Assembly: GCA_051747385.1 (NCBI GenBank)
Contig: JBNJGB010000012.1
Location: forward strand, 109,867 to 173,866
DNA length: 64,000 nucleotides
DNA from: JBNJGB01 sp051747385
GTDB taxonomy: Bacteria > Myxococcota_A > UBA9042 > PHBI01 > JACKFB01
Direction: 5' to 3'
The notes under the pieces are model-generated. The model saw nothing but the letters and a program-made list of their open reading frames with translations. It ran no database searches and had not been told where the DNA came from. A program made the translations under genes and the position numbers. This document shows, in pieces, positions 26,066-33,190 of the stretch. Numbering within the stretch: the stretch's first letter is position 1; the number at the start of each line of letters is the position of its first letter.

Positions 26066-26365
26066 TCACAGCGGGCGGGCCTCGGCGAGGACCCGGTCGC
26101 GGAGATAGGGGCTGAGGGAGCCCTCGGTCACGACGTCCACGGGGTGGCCCAGGGCGTCCTCCAGGTCCTGGGCGAACCCCACGAGGTCGAGGAGGCTCCG
26201 GTGGGGCTCGAAGTCGACGAGCAGGTCCAGGTCGCTGTCCGCGGAGGGCTCGCCTCGGGCGACGGAGCCGAAGACGCGCACGGAGAGGACGCCGTGGCGC
26301 GTGGCGGCCTCGTGGATGACCTCCACCACTTCGGGGTCCAGGGCCGGCTGCAGTCCGGTCGTCAT
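26066..26365 (-). CDS. mntA: MNT-type nucleotidyltransferase antitoxin
   Basis: A 99-aa minimal nucleotidyltransferase. Core motif GSVARGE followed by SDLDLLVDF gives the GSx...DxD metal site. The ATG at 26365 has AGGAGG upstream. A -10-like TAGCAT lies about 20 bases before the start on the minus strand (26386-26381 region). It precedes hepT in the usual antitoxin-first order and should AMPylate the HepT tyrosine. Family assignment is firm; the pair's cellular role (phage defence or plasmid-type stabilisation) is not visible. Confidence 0.9.
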   Translation of the reverse strand: MTTGLQPALDPEVVEVIHEAATRHGVLSVRVFGSVARGEPSADSDLDLLVDFEPHRSLLDLVGFAQDLEDALGHPVDVVTEGSLSPYLRDRVLAEARPL

Positions 26366-26665
26366 GGGCGCCTCCTGCCCAGATGCTACCGCCGGCCCGT
26401 GGCGGGGGACAAGCTCGGGTGGGGGCTCGGGGGTCGGACACGGCGGGGCATGTCGAGGGCTGTAGGTGTCCCCGGCAGCTGATGCCTGCGGGTCCTGGAG
26501 CGATCCGGCTGCGTGAGGGGATCGGGGCACGGAACTTTGGGGGGCCTGATTCACGACCCGGTCAGCGGCACGGGTGGGCTGCAATCGACGGGTGTCGACG
26601 ACCACGACCACGAGAGCACCATCTCGAGACGTGTATGATGGGCACGTCCACAACAGGAGGTGCCC
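26366..26665. promoter_or_regulatory. Divergent intergenic region; TATGAT box for the rightward genes
   Basis: A 300-bp gap between mntA (leftward) and a small membrane gene (rightward). A good -10 hexamer TATGAT sits at 26634-26639, 26 bases before the ATG, with no recognisable -35. The tract at about 26605-26620 repeats CGACCA/CGACCAC, a short version of the GACCAC hexamers also found near 42190 and 58010. No gene seen. Confidence 0.4.
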
Positions 26666-26890
26666 ATGCCGACCGCCGCCCACCGATCGCTCGCCGCGCT
26701 CGTCGCCCTCGTGCTCGCCGCGTGGGCCTCCCCGGCGGCGCTGGCGCAGACGCCGTGGGATCTCCCCGACAGCGGGCAGGAGTGGACCATCGCGATCGTC
26801 ATCGCGGGGATCCTGCTCGTGGGGGCGATCGTCACCGCCGTCGTCATGGCCATGCGCATCAAGAAGAAGCAGCGCGAGCAGCAGCGATGA
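26666..26890 (+). CDS. Small membrane protein with signal peptide
   Basis: A 74-aa protein with a perfect AGGAGG seven bases before its ATG. An N-terminal signal peptide (ALVALVLAAWASPAALAQ) is followed by a short polar segment, one transmembrane helix (IAIVIAGILLVGAIVTAVVM) and a basic tail (RIKKKQREQQR), so the C-terminus should be cytosolic. No family recognised. Its stop overlaps the start of another small membrane protein (ATGA). Confidence 0.75.
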   Translation: MPTAAHRSLAALVALVLAAWASPAALAQTPWDLPDSGQEWTIAIVIAGILLVGAIVTAVVMAMRIKKKQREQQR

Positions 26891-27108
26891 GCGCCGCGGA
26901 TCCCGGCGCCGCGCGGCGCGCCAGGGCGTTCCTGCTGCTCGTGGGCGGGCTCGTCGGGGCGCTCGCCGGCCTCGGCGTGATGATGCCCCAGGTGTGGGGT
27001 CCGGCGGAGGCGTGGCGCTATCTCGTGGGTTTGCCCCTGATGGGCGGCGGCGGCGCGGCCCTGTGGCTCGGGGCGAAGAGGCTGGCGGCGGCCGCCTCGG
27101 AGGAGTGA
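26887..27108 (+). CDS. Small two-helix membrane protein
   Basis: A 73-aa protein coupled to the preceding gene. Two hydrophobic helices (AFLLLVGGLVGALAGLGVMM and LVGLPLMGGGGAALWLGA) separated by a short WGPAEAWRY loop. No family recognised. It is followed 27 bp later by the nitrilase-type hydrolase on the same strand; a link is possible but not evident. Confidence 0.7.
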   Translation: MSAADPGAARRARAFLLLVGGLVGALAGLGVMMPQVWGPAEAWRYLVGLPLMGGGGAALWLGAKRLAAAASEE

Positions 27109-27135
27109 CGCAGCGATGACGAACGAGAGGGGCCG

Positions 27136-28023
27136 ATGAGAAGGGTTCGCGTGGCGGCCGTGCAGTACTTCTTCCGCCCGGTGCGGTCCTGGGAGGGCTT
27201 CCGGGACCAGGTCCAGGCCGTGGTGGAGACCGTCGCAGACTACGGCTGCCGCCTCATGGTGCTGCCGGAGTACTTCACCGCCCAGTGCCTGAGCCTCGGC
27301 GACACGCGGCGCCCCATCGCGGAGCAGGTCCGGTCCCTGGCCGATCTCCGGCCGCGCTTCGTGGAGATGATGGAGGGCCTCGCGCGCCGCCACGAGCTGT
27401 ACATCGCCGCGGGCACCATCCCGACGCACGGGGACGGCGACGACGTGGTCCACAACGACTGCTACTTCTTCGGGCCCGGCGGCGAGCACGGCGTGCAGGG
27501 CAAGCTGCACATGACCCGCTTCGAGCGCGAGGACTGGCTCGTCACGACCCGGGACGACCTCAAGGTCTTCGACACGGCCCTGGGGCGCATCGCCATCGCC
27601 ATCTGCTACGACGTCGAGTTCCCGGAGATCGTCCGGGCCGCCGCCCTCGCCGGTGCCCGAATCCTGCTCGTGCCCAGCTCCACCGACGATCGCCTGGGCT
27701 ACTGGCGCGTCCGCTACTGCGCCCAGGCGCGGGCCATCGAGAACCAGATGTACGTCATCCAAGCGTCCACCGTCGGCTCCCTGCCCACGGTGCCGGACGT
27801 CGCGCTCCACTACGGCCAGTCCTGCATCCTGACGCCCAGCGACTTCGCCTTCGCGCGGGACGGCATCCTCGCCGAGGGCGTGACCAACACCGAGACCATC
27901 GTCGTCGGCGAGCTGAACCTGGAGACCATCGACGAGAGCCGCGACTTCGGGACGGTGCTGCCGCTGCTGGACAGCAAGCGGACCCGCGCCATCGTGAAGG
28001 ATCCCGAGGTGGTGTCCCTGTGA
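27136..28023 (+). CDS. Carbon-nitrogen hydrolase (nitrilase superfamily)
   Basis: A 295-aa single-domain amidohydrolase. Catalytic triad visible: Glu45 in MVLPEYF, Lys123 in QGKLHMT, Cys157 in IAICYDVEFPE. Length is normal. This branch (often annotated as GNAT-linked nitrilase) commonly occurs fused to or next to a GNAT acetyltransferase, and here a GNAT gene overlaps the stop by four bases (GTGA). Probably cleaves an omega-amide or N-acyl bond in the cytosol; the substrate is unknown. Confidence 0.9.
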   Translation: MRRVRVAAVQYFFRPVRSWEGFRDQVQAVVETVADYGCRLMVLPEYFTAQCLSLGDTRRPIAEQVRSLADLRPRFVEMMEGLARRHELYIAAGTIPTHGDGDDVVHNDCYFFGPGGEHGVQGKLHMTRFEREDWLVTTRDDLKVFDTALGRIAIAICYDVEFPEIVRAAALAGARILLVPSSTDDRLGYWRVRYCAQARAIENQMYVIQASTVGSLPTVPDVALHYGQSCILTPSDFAFARDGILAEGVTNTETIVVGELNLETIDESRDFGTVLPLLDSKRTRAIVKDPEVVSL

Positions 28024-28730
28024 GCGCCGCGGCGAGGAGGCCGCCGGCCCGCGTGCGCCAGATCAGGCCGGACGACTTCCCGCGCCTGTCGGGGCTGTCG
28101 CGGCGCGTCTATCCGCACTCCGCGCCGTGGCGAGAGGCCCACTTCGCATCGCACACCCGCGTCTTCCCCGAGGGACAGCTCGTCGCGGTGGACCCCGAGA
28201 CCGACGAGGTGCTCGGGATGGCGGCGAGCCTGATCATCCTCTGGGACGACTATCACCTGCTGGACACCTGGCAGGACTTCACCGACGGCGGCTGGTTCAC
28301 GAACCACGACCCGGAGCACGGCCACACGCTGTACGGCGCCGAGGTCATGGTAGACCCCGAGGCCCGCGGGCGCGGCGTCGGCAAGGCGCTGTACGCGGCC
28401 CGGCGGGACCTGTGCCGGCGGCTGGGGCTCCTGCGCATCCGGGCGGGGGCGCGGCTGCCGCGCTATCACCTCTACGCCGACAGGCTGACGCCGGTGGAGT
28501 ACGTCATCGAGGTGGTGCGCGGCCACATCGACGACCCGACCCTGTGCTTCCAGCTCGCGCAGGGCTTCCGCGTGCTGGCGGTGGTGCGGAACTACGACCC
28601 GGACGACCCGGACAGCCTGGGCCACGCGGCGGTCATCGAGTGGCTCAACGACGAGGTCGCCACGCCCGAGGACGCCGCGGGGCGGGATCCGCGCTTCGAG
28701 CCGCCGGCGGGGCTGTGGCCGATGGCCTGA
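28020..28730 (+). CDS. GNAT-family acetyltransferase, partner of the nitrilase
   Basis: A 236-aa protein starting with GTG inside the nitrilase stop (GTGA). The acetyl-CoA site is in AEVMVDPEARGRGVGKALY, the R/QxxGxG loop of GNAT proteins. Flanks include VRQIRPDDFPRLSGLS and a C-terminal FQLAQGFRVLAVVRNYDPDD, as in the GNAT half of bifunctional GNAT/carbon-nitrogen hydrolases. Gene order is hydrolase first, whereas many fused homologues have the GNAT domain first. Substrate unknown. Confidence 0.85.
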   Translation: MSAAARRPPARVRQIRPDDFPRLSGLSRRVYPHSAPWREAHFASHTRVFPEGQLVAVDPETDEVLGMAASLIILWDDYHLLDTWQDFTDGGWFTNHDPEHGHTLYGAEVMVDPEARGRGVGKALYAARRDLCRRLGLLRIRAGARLPRYHLYADRLTPVEYVIEVVRGHIDDPTLCFQLAQGFRVLAVVRNYDPDDPDSLGHAAVIEWLNDEVATPEDAAGRDPRFEPPAGLWPMA

Positions 28731-28895
28731 CTACGGCGTGCAGCCAGATTGAGCCCGATCCGCCCAGCGAACGCGTAGAGATCAAGGCGCGAGGAGGAGG
28801 CATGCTGGCGGCACGTCGACGACGAGCAACGCAGAACTCTGCGCGTGCAGCGGGCGTAGCGGGGTCCAGATGGGTGGGCGCCGTAGTGAGCCGGG

Positions 28896-29933
28896 TCAGT
28901 CGGTCTCGATGTCGATGTGGCGGACCTCGGGGGCGGCCTTCCGGATCTCCTCCTCCAGGCGGTCCACCTCGTCGCCCAGGGCCTCCACGATGTGGTCGGC
29001 GTACTGGATGAGGAAGCGCTCCAGGTCCTCGCGCGTGCGCAGCCGCTCCAGCAGCTCGTCCAGGTCCACGTCTGCGAGGAACTTCCGCGCCACCTGGGTC
29101 CCGTCGAACTCCACCTCGGCCTTGAAGCGCCCCAGGTCGGAGCCCAGGAGGACGGACTTCACGTCGTAGACCCCCTCGACCACGGGGTCCCGGCGCAGGA
29201 TGCGGAGGATACGCGCGCGGCGATTGGGCGGGATGGCGCGCCCCACGAGCAGGTCGCGGTTCTTGTTCATCAGGAAGATGGCGCTGAAGCCGAGCAGCAC
29301 GCCGATGGCGATCGAGCCGATGCCGTCCCAGACCGGGTCCCCGAGGAAGCGGGTCAGCAGCAGCGCGCCCGCGGCCAGGAGCACGCCGATGAGAGCGGCG
29401 CCGTCCTCGAAGAACACGGCCACGCCCATGGGATCCGAGCCCTCGCGGAGATAACGCCAGACGCTCATCTCCTGCCTGCGCGCGTCGTGGCGCACCGAAC
29501 GCAGGGCCAGGGTGAACGTGATGCCCTCCCCCACGAACGCGACGCCCAGGACGATGAACGCCCAGCCGAGGTGGTCCAGGGGCTCCGGCTCGAGGACCTT
29601 CTCGATGCCGCTGTAGATGGACACGCCGCAGCCCACGAAGAGCACGCCCACGGCCGACACGAGCGCCCACACGAAGCGGGCCCGACCGTAGCCGTAGGGG
29701 TGCTCTGGATCCGCGCCCCGCCGGGACTGCCGGATGCCGACGGCGAGCGTCCCCTGGTTCGCCGTGTCGGCCAGGGAGTGCATCGCCTCGGACAGCATGG
29801 ACGCCGACCCCGTCACGACGAAGGCCGCGAGCTTGGCCAGCAGGATGGTGACGTTCCCCAGGAGGGCCGCCAGCACCACCCGGGCGCTGCGCGGTTGCCC
29901 GCTCGCCTCCTGCTCGCCCTCGACCTGTCCCAT
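28896..29933 (-). CDS. Cation diffusion facilitator transporter (ZnT9/SLC30A9-like)
   Basis: A 345-aa inner-membrane antiporter. The ATG at 29933 has GGGGAG upstream; earlier in-frame codons run through the 160-bp repeat and are rejected. Six hydrophobic segments; first-helix metal motif SEAMHSLADTANQ (HxxxD), HPYGYGRARFVWALVSAVG, and a second HxxxD-type site replaced by VFFEDGAALIG. The C-terminal cytosolic domain (VVEGVYDVKSVLLG, ending VRHIDIETD) matches the ZnT9-like branch. Exports Zn or another divalent metal. Convergent with the GNAT gene. Confidence 0.88.
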   Translation of the reverse strand: MGQVEGEQEASGQPRSARVVLAALLGNVTILLAKLAAFVVTGSASMLSEAMHSLADTANQGTLAVGIRQSRRGADPEHPYGYGRARFVWALVSAVGVLFVGCGVSIYSGIEKVLEPEPLDHLGWAFIVLGVAFVGEGITFTLALRSVRHDARRQEMSVWRYLREGSDPMGVAVFFEDGAALIGVLLAAGALLLTRFLGDPVWDGIGSIAIGVLLGFSAIFLMNKNRDLLVGRAIPPNRRARILRILRRDPVVEGVYDVKSVLLGSDLGRFKAEVEFDGTQVARKFLADVDLDELLERLRTREDLERFLIQYADHIVEALGDEVDRLEEEIRKAAPEVRHIDIETD

Positions 29934-30017
29934 CCAGGCTCCCCTCCCCGCCCACGCGGGGCCGTGATGCAACCCCGTCCAGGCGCTCCCGGTCAACAGT
30001 GGACGACCGTTTCGGCA

Positions 30018-30177
30018 GGGCAATCGCAAGGTCGGAGAAGTGAGGGCCGCGCGGCGGGACGGCGCCCGGCGCCGGGTTGTAGCCACTCGGAAACGATGGA
30101 TTCTGCGCGTCTGAGAGCGGGCAAGGGCACGGGCACGGGCAAAGGCAAGGGAGGGCGGTCGACTTTGCGACCGCCCT
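30018..30177 (+). repeat. Dispersed 160-bp intergenic element, copy C
   Basis: Third full copy: 145 of 160 identical to copy A by hand count. Same plus-strand orientation although the neighbouring gene to the left is on the minus strand, so orientation does not follow transcription. The hairpin is at 30152-30177. The 5' inverted end has one mismatch (TCGCAAGGTCG). Confidence 0.9.
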
Positions 30178-30314
30178 GACCGTTTCGGTCCACCCACGAG
30201 GGTCGACGTCACGCCACGGGGAGGGTGCGTGATCGCGCTCCGGCCCTCGTGGGAAATCCCACGCATCGGCTGCGCCCCGACTCGCGGGGCCGCCACGCAC
30301 GGGGCTTGCGAACG

Positions 30315-30330
30315 TGGCACCCCTCTTGCT
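30315..30330 (+). promoter_or_regulatory. Sigma-54 promoter (TGGCAC-N5-TTGCT)
   Basis: TGGCAC at 30315-30320, five bases, TTGC at 30326-30329 and T at 30330 is a perfect -24/-12 match. Start of transcription would fall near 30341, about 30 bases before the ATG at 30372, which has its own GAGGAA Shine-Dalgarno. A sigma-54 activator is encoded at 37872-39230. Confidence 0.75.
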
Positions 30331-30371
30331 AATCAATCGACTCCAATCACAACCAGATCGAGGAACCACAC

Positions 30372-31754
30372 ATGTCGGGTACGGCGACGGTGAAGGCATC
30401 CGTCCGCGCAGACACCGCGGGCGGCAGGCGGAGTTCTACGTCCCCGGTCCGAGGCCTGCGGGACGGTCACGAGCAGGATGCGGCCGTGGCGGAGGAGGAG
30501 GGGTTCTACGACTTCCTCCACAGGCAGGTGGAGATCGGCGTGTGCGCCGGGACGACCTGCCGCTTCGAGGGCGGACCCGAGATCGACACCCTGCACGCGG
30601 ACGCTGCCCTCCACGAGGTGCACTGCCTGTCGAGGTGCTACGAGGCGCCCAACCGGACCGACACCCCGACTGCACCCGTGCCGCGCTCCAGCCTGGTCTA
30701 CCCGCCCGTCGTGCTGCGGCGCGTCCTGGATCCTCCGCCCGCCCACGCGAAGCTCGGATGCTACTGCCTGCCTGAGGAGGGCGAGGAGATCCTGGACCGG
30801 GTGGCTTCGGCCGGGCTGCGCGAGCGCTGCGGTGGCGGGGCGACGGCCGAGCGTTGGCGGGCCGCCCGCGACGGCGGCGAGGATCACGTCGTGGTCGCCA
30901 ACACCGTCGACGGCGGCCCCGGCGCCTTCGTGGATCGCCTCCTCCTGGAGGAGGATCCCCACGCGGTGCTCGCGGGGATGCTGGCCGCCGGTCGCGCCGT
31001 CGGCGCCACGGAGGGCGTGGTGTGGGTCCGCGACGGCTACGGCGCGGCGCGGCGCGCCGTCGAGGGGGCCATCGAGGAGGCCCGCCGCGCCGGGTGCCTC
31101 GGAGAGGACTTCGACATCTCGGTCGCCTTCGGGGGCGCAGCGCACCTGGCCGGCGACGATCGGATCACCCGGGTGCGACGCCTCGGCCTCGCGGGCGTCC
31201 GTCCGACGGTGGTCCACTGCATCGAGACCCTGGCGGTGGTGCCGTGGGTCGTTCGGCGGCGCGCGCGATGCGACACGCGGGCCATCTCCCTGTCCGGCGC
31301 CGTCCGCAGGCCCGGGCTCGTCGAGGTGGCCCTGGGTACGTCGCTCGCGAGCGTCCTCGACGAGGGGGGCCGCGGCGCCCCGCCGGGGACTCGATGGAAG
31401 ATGGCGCTCGTCGGCGGGCCGACGGGCCGCATCATCCCGCGCTCCGCGTTCGACACCCCGCTGACCGAGGAGGCCCTCCCGGGCTTCGGCCACGGCGGCG
31501 TCCTGGTCCTCGCCGACGACGTGTCCGCGCGCGACGTGGCCCGCCACCTGTTCCGATACGCCGAGAGCGAGTCGTGCGGCCAGTGCGTCCCCTGCCGCAT
31601 CGGCACGTCCCAGCTCGCAGAGGCCCTCTCCAGGGACGTCCTGGAGGGCCTGCTCGAGACGCTCGAGGTAAGCAGCCTCTGCGAGTTCGGCCAGTCGGTG
31701 CCCCAGCCCATCCACGACCTCCTGGTCCACTTCGGCGAGGAGATGTATCCGTAG
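30372..31754 (+). CDS. NuoE/NuoF-like fusion (diaphorase-type iron-sulfur flavoprotein relative)
   Basis: A 460-aa protein. Residues 50-130 form a thioredoxin-like 2Fe-2S domain (Cys58, Cys63, Cys85, Cys89: C-x4-C and C-x3-C). The middle follows NuoF order, with NTVDGGPGAFVDR and LLLEEDPHAVLAGMLAAG in place of the usual NADE and DPH segments, but the FMN/NADH glycine loop (GxGGAGFPTG) is changed to GGGATAERW. The C-terminus has the 4Fe-4S set Cys402, Cys405, Cys408 and Cys437 (SCGQCVPCRIG, SLCEFG). So electron relay is likely intact, flavin/NADH binding doubtful. No hydrogenase or formate dehydrogenase gene is adjacent. Preceded by a sigma-54 promoter. Confidence 0.8.
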   Translation: MSGTATVKASVRADTAGGRRSSTSPVRGLRDGHEQDAAVAEEEGFYDFLHRQVEIGVCAGTTCRFEGGPEIDTLHADAALHEVHCLSRCYEAPNRTDTPTAPVPRSSLVYPPVVLRRVLDPPPAHAKLGCYCLPEEGEEILDRVASAGLRERCGGGATAERWRAARDGGEDHVVVANTVDGGPGAFVDRLLLEEDPHAVLAGMLAAGRAVGATEGVVWVRDGYGAARRAVEGAIEEARRAGCLGEDFDISVAFGGAAHLAGDDRITRVRRLGLAGVRPTVVHCIETLAVVPWVVRRRARCDTRAISLSGAVRRPGLVEVALGTSLASVLDEGGRGAPPGTRWKMALVGGPTGRIIPRSAFDTPLTEEALPGFGHGGVLVLADDVSARDVARHLFRYAESESCGQCVPCRIGTSQLAEALSRDVLEGLLETLEVSSLCEFGQSVPQPIHDLLVHFGEEMYP

Positions 31755-31767
31755 GACCGGCGGGGCT

Positions 31768-31795
31768 TTGGGCCCCACCCGGAGGCTGCTAGGGT
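31768..31795 (+). promoter_or_regulatory. Leaderless-type promoter (TTGGGC - 16 - TAGGGT)
   Basis: TTGGGC at 31768-31773 and TAGGGT at 31790-31795, preceded by TGC; the ATG follows six bases later with no Shine-Dalgarno. Lies within the 47-bp gap after the NuoE/F-like gene. Confidence 0.4.
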
Positions 31796-31801
31796 GCGCC
31801 C

Positions 31802-32773
31802 ATGCGACGCGCCCACAGCCTCGGCATCGTCGGTGCGGCCCCGCGATCCGTCCGCGGGCCGGTGCGGGCCACGTCTTTCCGCGTGTTCCAGCGCCTCGTC
31901 GGCGAGCTGGAGGCCGCCCCCTACCTCGCCGGACACGCGGCCTGCCACGCCCTGATGAACGGCGTCGAGCGCGTGTTGTTCGCCGGCGTCGGGGATCCGG
32001 ACGATGCGGAGGACGTGGACTCCGCCGTCCGCCGCCTGCTGGCCACCGACGAGGTGACCTGCCTCGTGGCCCCGGACGTCACGGAGCCTGCCGTCCTCCG
32101 GCGCGTCGTGGAAACGTGGGCGACCGCCGACGTCGACCCCGGGTGCCTCTGGCTGGACGCGCCGGAAGGAGCCACGCCCGAAGAGGTCGTCGAGTGGCGC
32201 GCCGACCTGGGAGGCGACCCGGAGCGGGTACGCGTGGCGACCCCCTGGATCCCGACGCACTCCCCGGGCACCCGCGCGGTGGAGACCCTGCCACCGTCCT
32301 GCCTCGTGCCGGCCCTCCACCTCGGCTCGGCGACCACCCTGAGGGGCGTGCACGACGCACCCGGGCCTCCTCCGACGGACGACGTCGAGCGCCTCCGTGA
32401 CGCCGGGTGCGGCCTCCTCGTTCCGCGGGGCCGCCGCCGGGAGGTCGCGCTCGCCTTCCCCCCGCCGCTCCCCACCGACCGTGCCCCGACACCCCCACCC
32501 GATCCGGTCGCCGAGGCCGTCCGAGAGGCCACGCGGGACCTGGCGCTCACCGCCCCCAACGGCCCGGCCCTGTGGTCCAGCCTGGAACGCAGCGCCCGCG
32601 GCGCGCTGGAGAGACTCCGCAGGCGCGGTGTCCTCTCGACCTTCCACGTCCGCTGCGACCAGGAGACCCACGAGGGCCACCCCGACGCCCCGGTGCTGGA
32701 GGTCCGCGTCCGCTATCCGCGGCGCGTCCACGAGATCGTCATCCGCGTCGAGCCCTCGGAGCCCTCCCCCTGA
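31802..32773 (+). CDS. Short orphan contractile-tail sheath-like protein
   Basis: A 323-aa soluble protein that follows the motif order of phage/eCIS tail sheath proteins. N-terminus LGIVGAAPRSVRGPVRATSF (cf. the GVxExGPxxxPxxVTSF opening), then AGHAACHALMNGVERVLFAGV, CLVAPDVTEPAV, ATPWIPTHSPGTRAVE near 150, TLPPSCLVPALHLGSATTLR and RGVHDAPG near 181 (cf. PPSG..AG..AR.D..RGVWKAPAN), and a C-terminal part ALWSSLERSARGALERL, GVLSTFHVRCDQET, VHEIVIRVEPS (cf. FxVRCD..T and EFIVIRI). Shorter than usual sheaths. Assignment is by eye. If right it may be a degenerate or specialised sheath subunit; no tube gene adjoins. Confidence 0.6.
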   Translation: MRRAHSLGIVGAAPRSVRGPVRATSFRVFQRLVGELEAAPYLAGHAACHALMNGVERVLFAGVGDPDDAEDVDSAVRRLLATDEVTCLVAPDVTEPAVLRRVVETWATADVDPGCLWLDAPEGATPEEVVEWRADLGGDPERVRVATPWIPTHSPGTRAVETLPPSCLVPALHLGSATTLRGVHDAPGPPPTDDVERLRDAGCGLLVPRGRRREVALAFPPPLPTDRAPTPPPDPVAEAVREATRDLALTAPNGPALWSSLERSARGALERLRRRGVLSTFHVRCDQETHEGHPDAPVLEVRVRYPRRVHEIVIRVEPSEPSP

Positions 32774-32782
32774 AAGGAGGGA

Positions 32783-32809
32783 AGGCCCGACGCCAGGGGC
32801 GCCGGGCCT
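32783..32809 (+). terminator. Hairpin after the sheath-like gene
   Basis: Ten bases after the stop codon, AGGCCCG pairs perfectly with CGGGCCT around an inner GCC/GGC pair. No T-run follows, so it may act as a Rho-assisted stop or RNA 3' end. Confidence 0.4.
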
Positions 32810-33190
32810 ACAGAACTTGGTGGGGCTGACGAGGTGGGCTCGAAAGAGGGAGAGGAAAGTCGGTGGGACTCGAGTCGGATGCCCGGAACGACCGCAGGGC
32901 GTCTCGCGACGTGGCGATGGGCCCGGGAATCAGACCCGAGGAGTGGCGAGTCATTCGTCGTCCCCTTGCTGGAGCAAGGTCCGTGCCACAACGCTCCCGG
33001 CCCGGTATGGCGGGCACTGCCGGTCGATTCCACGACGCGCAAACGCCCGCCGGCACGGGCTTGACGCCGGATCCGATCCGGGGCAGAAGGTTCGGCTCCT
33101 CGCCCAGCGCCCGACCCGATCGTCTCACATATATACACACACCCTATCTCACCATGAGATCTGTACCCATATGACACACACCGGGCGAGA
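32810..33190. other. Convergent intergenic gap with an AT-rich patch
   Basis: About 380 bp between convergent genes. No convincing gene. The right end, about 33125-33180, is strikingly AT-rich for this genome (CACATATATACACACACC, CCATATGACACACACC), a sharp contrast to the surrounding DNA. Nothing else recognised. Confidence 0.5.
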
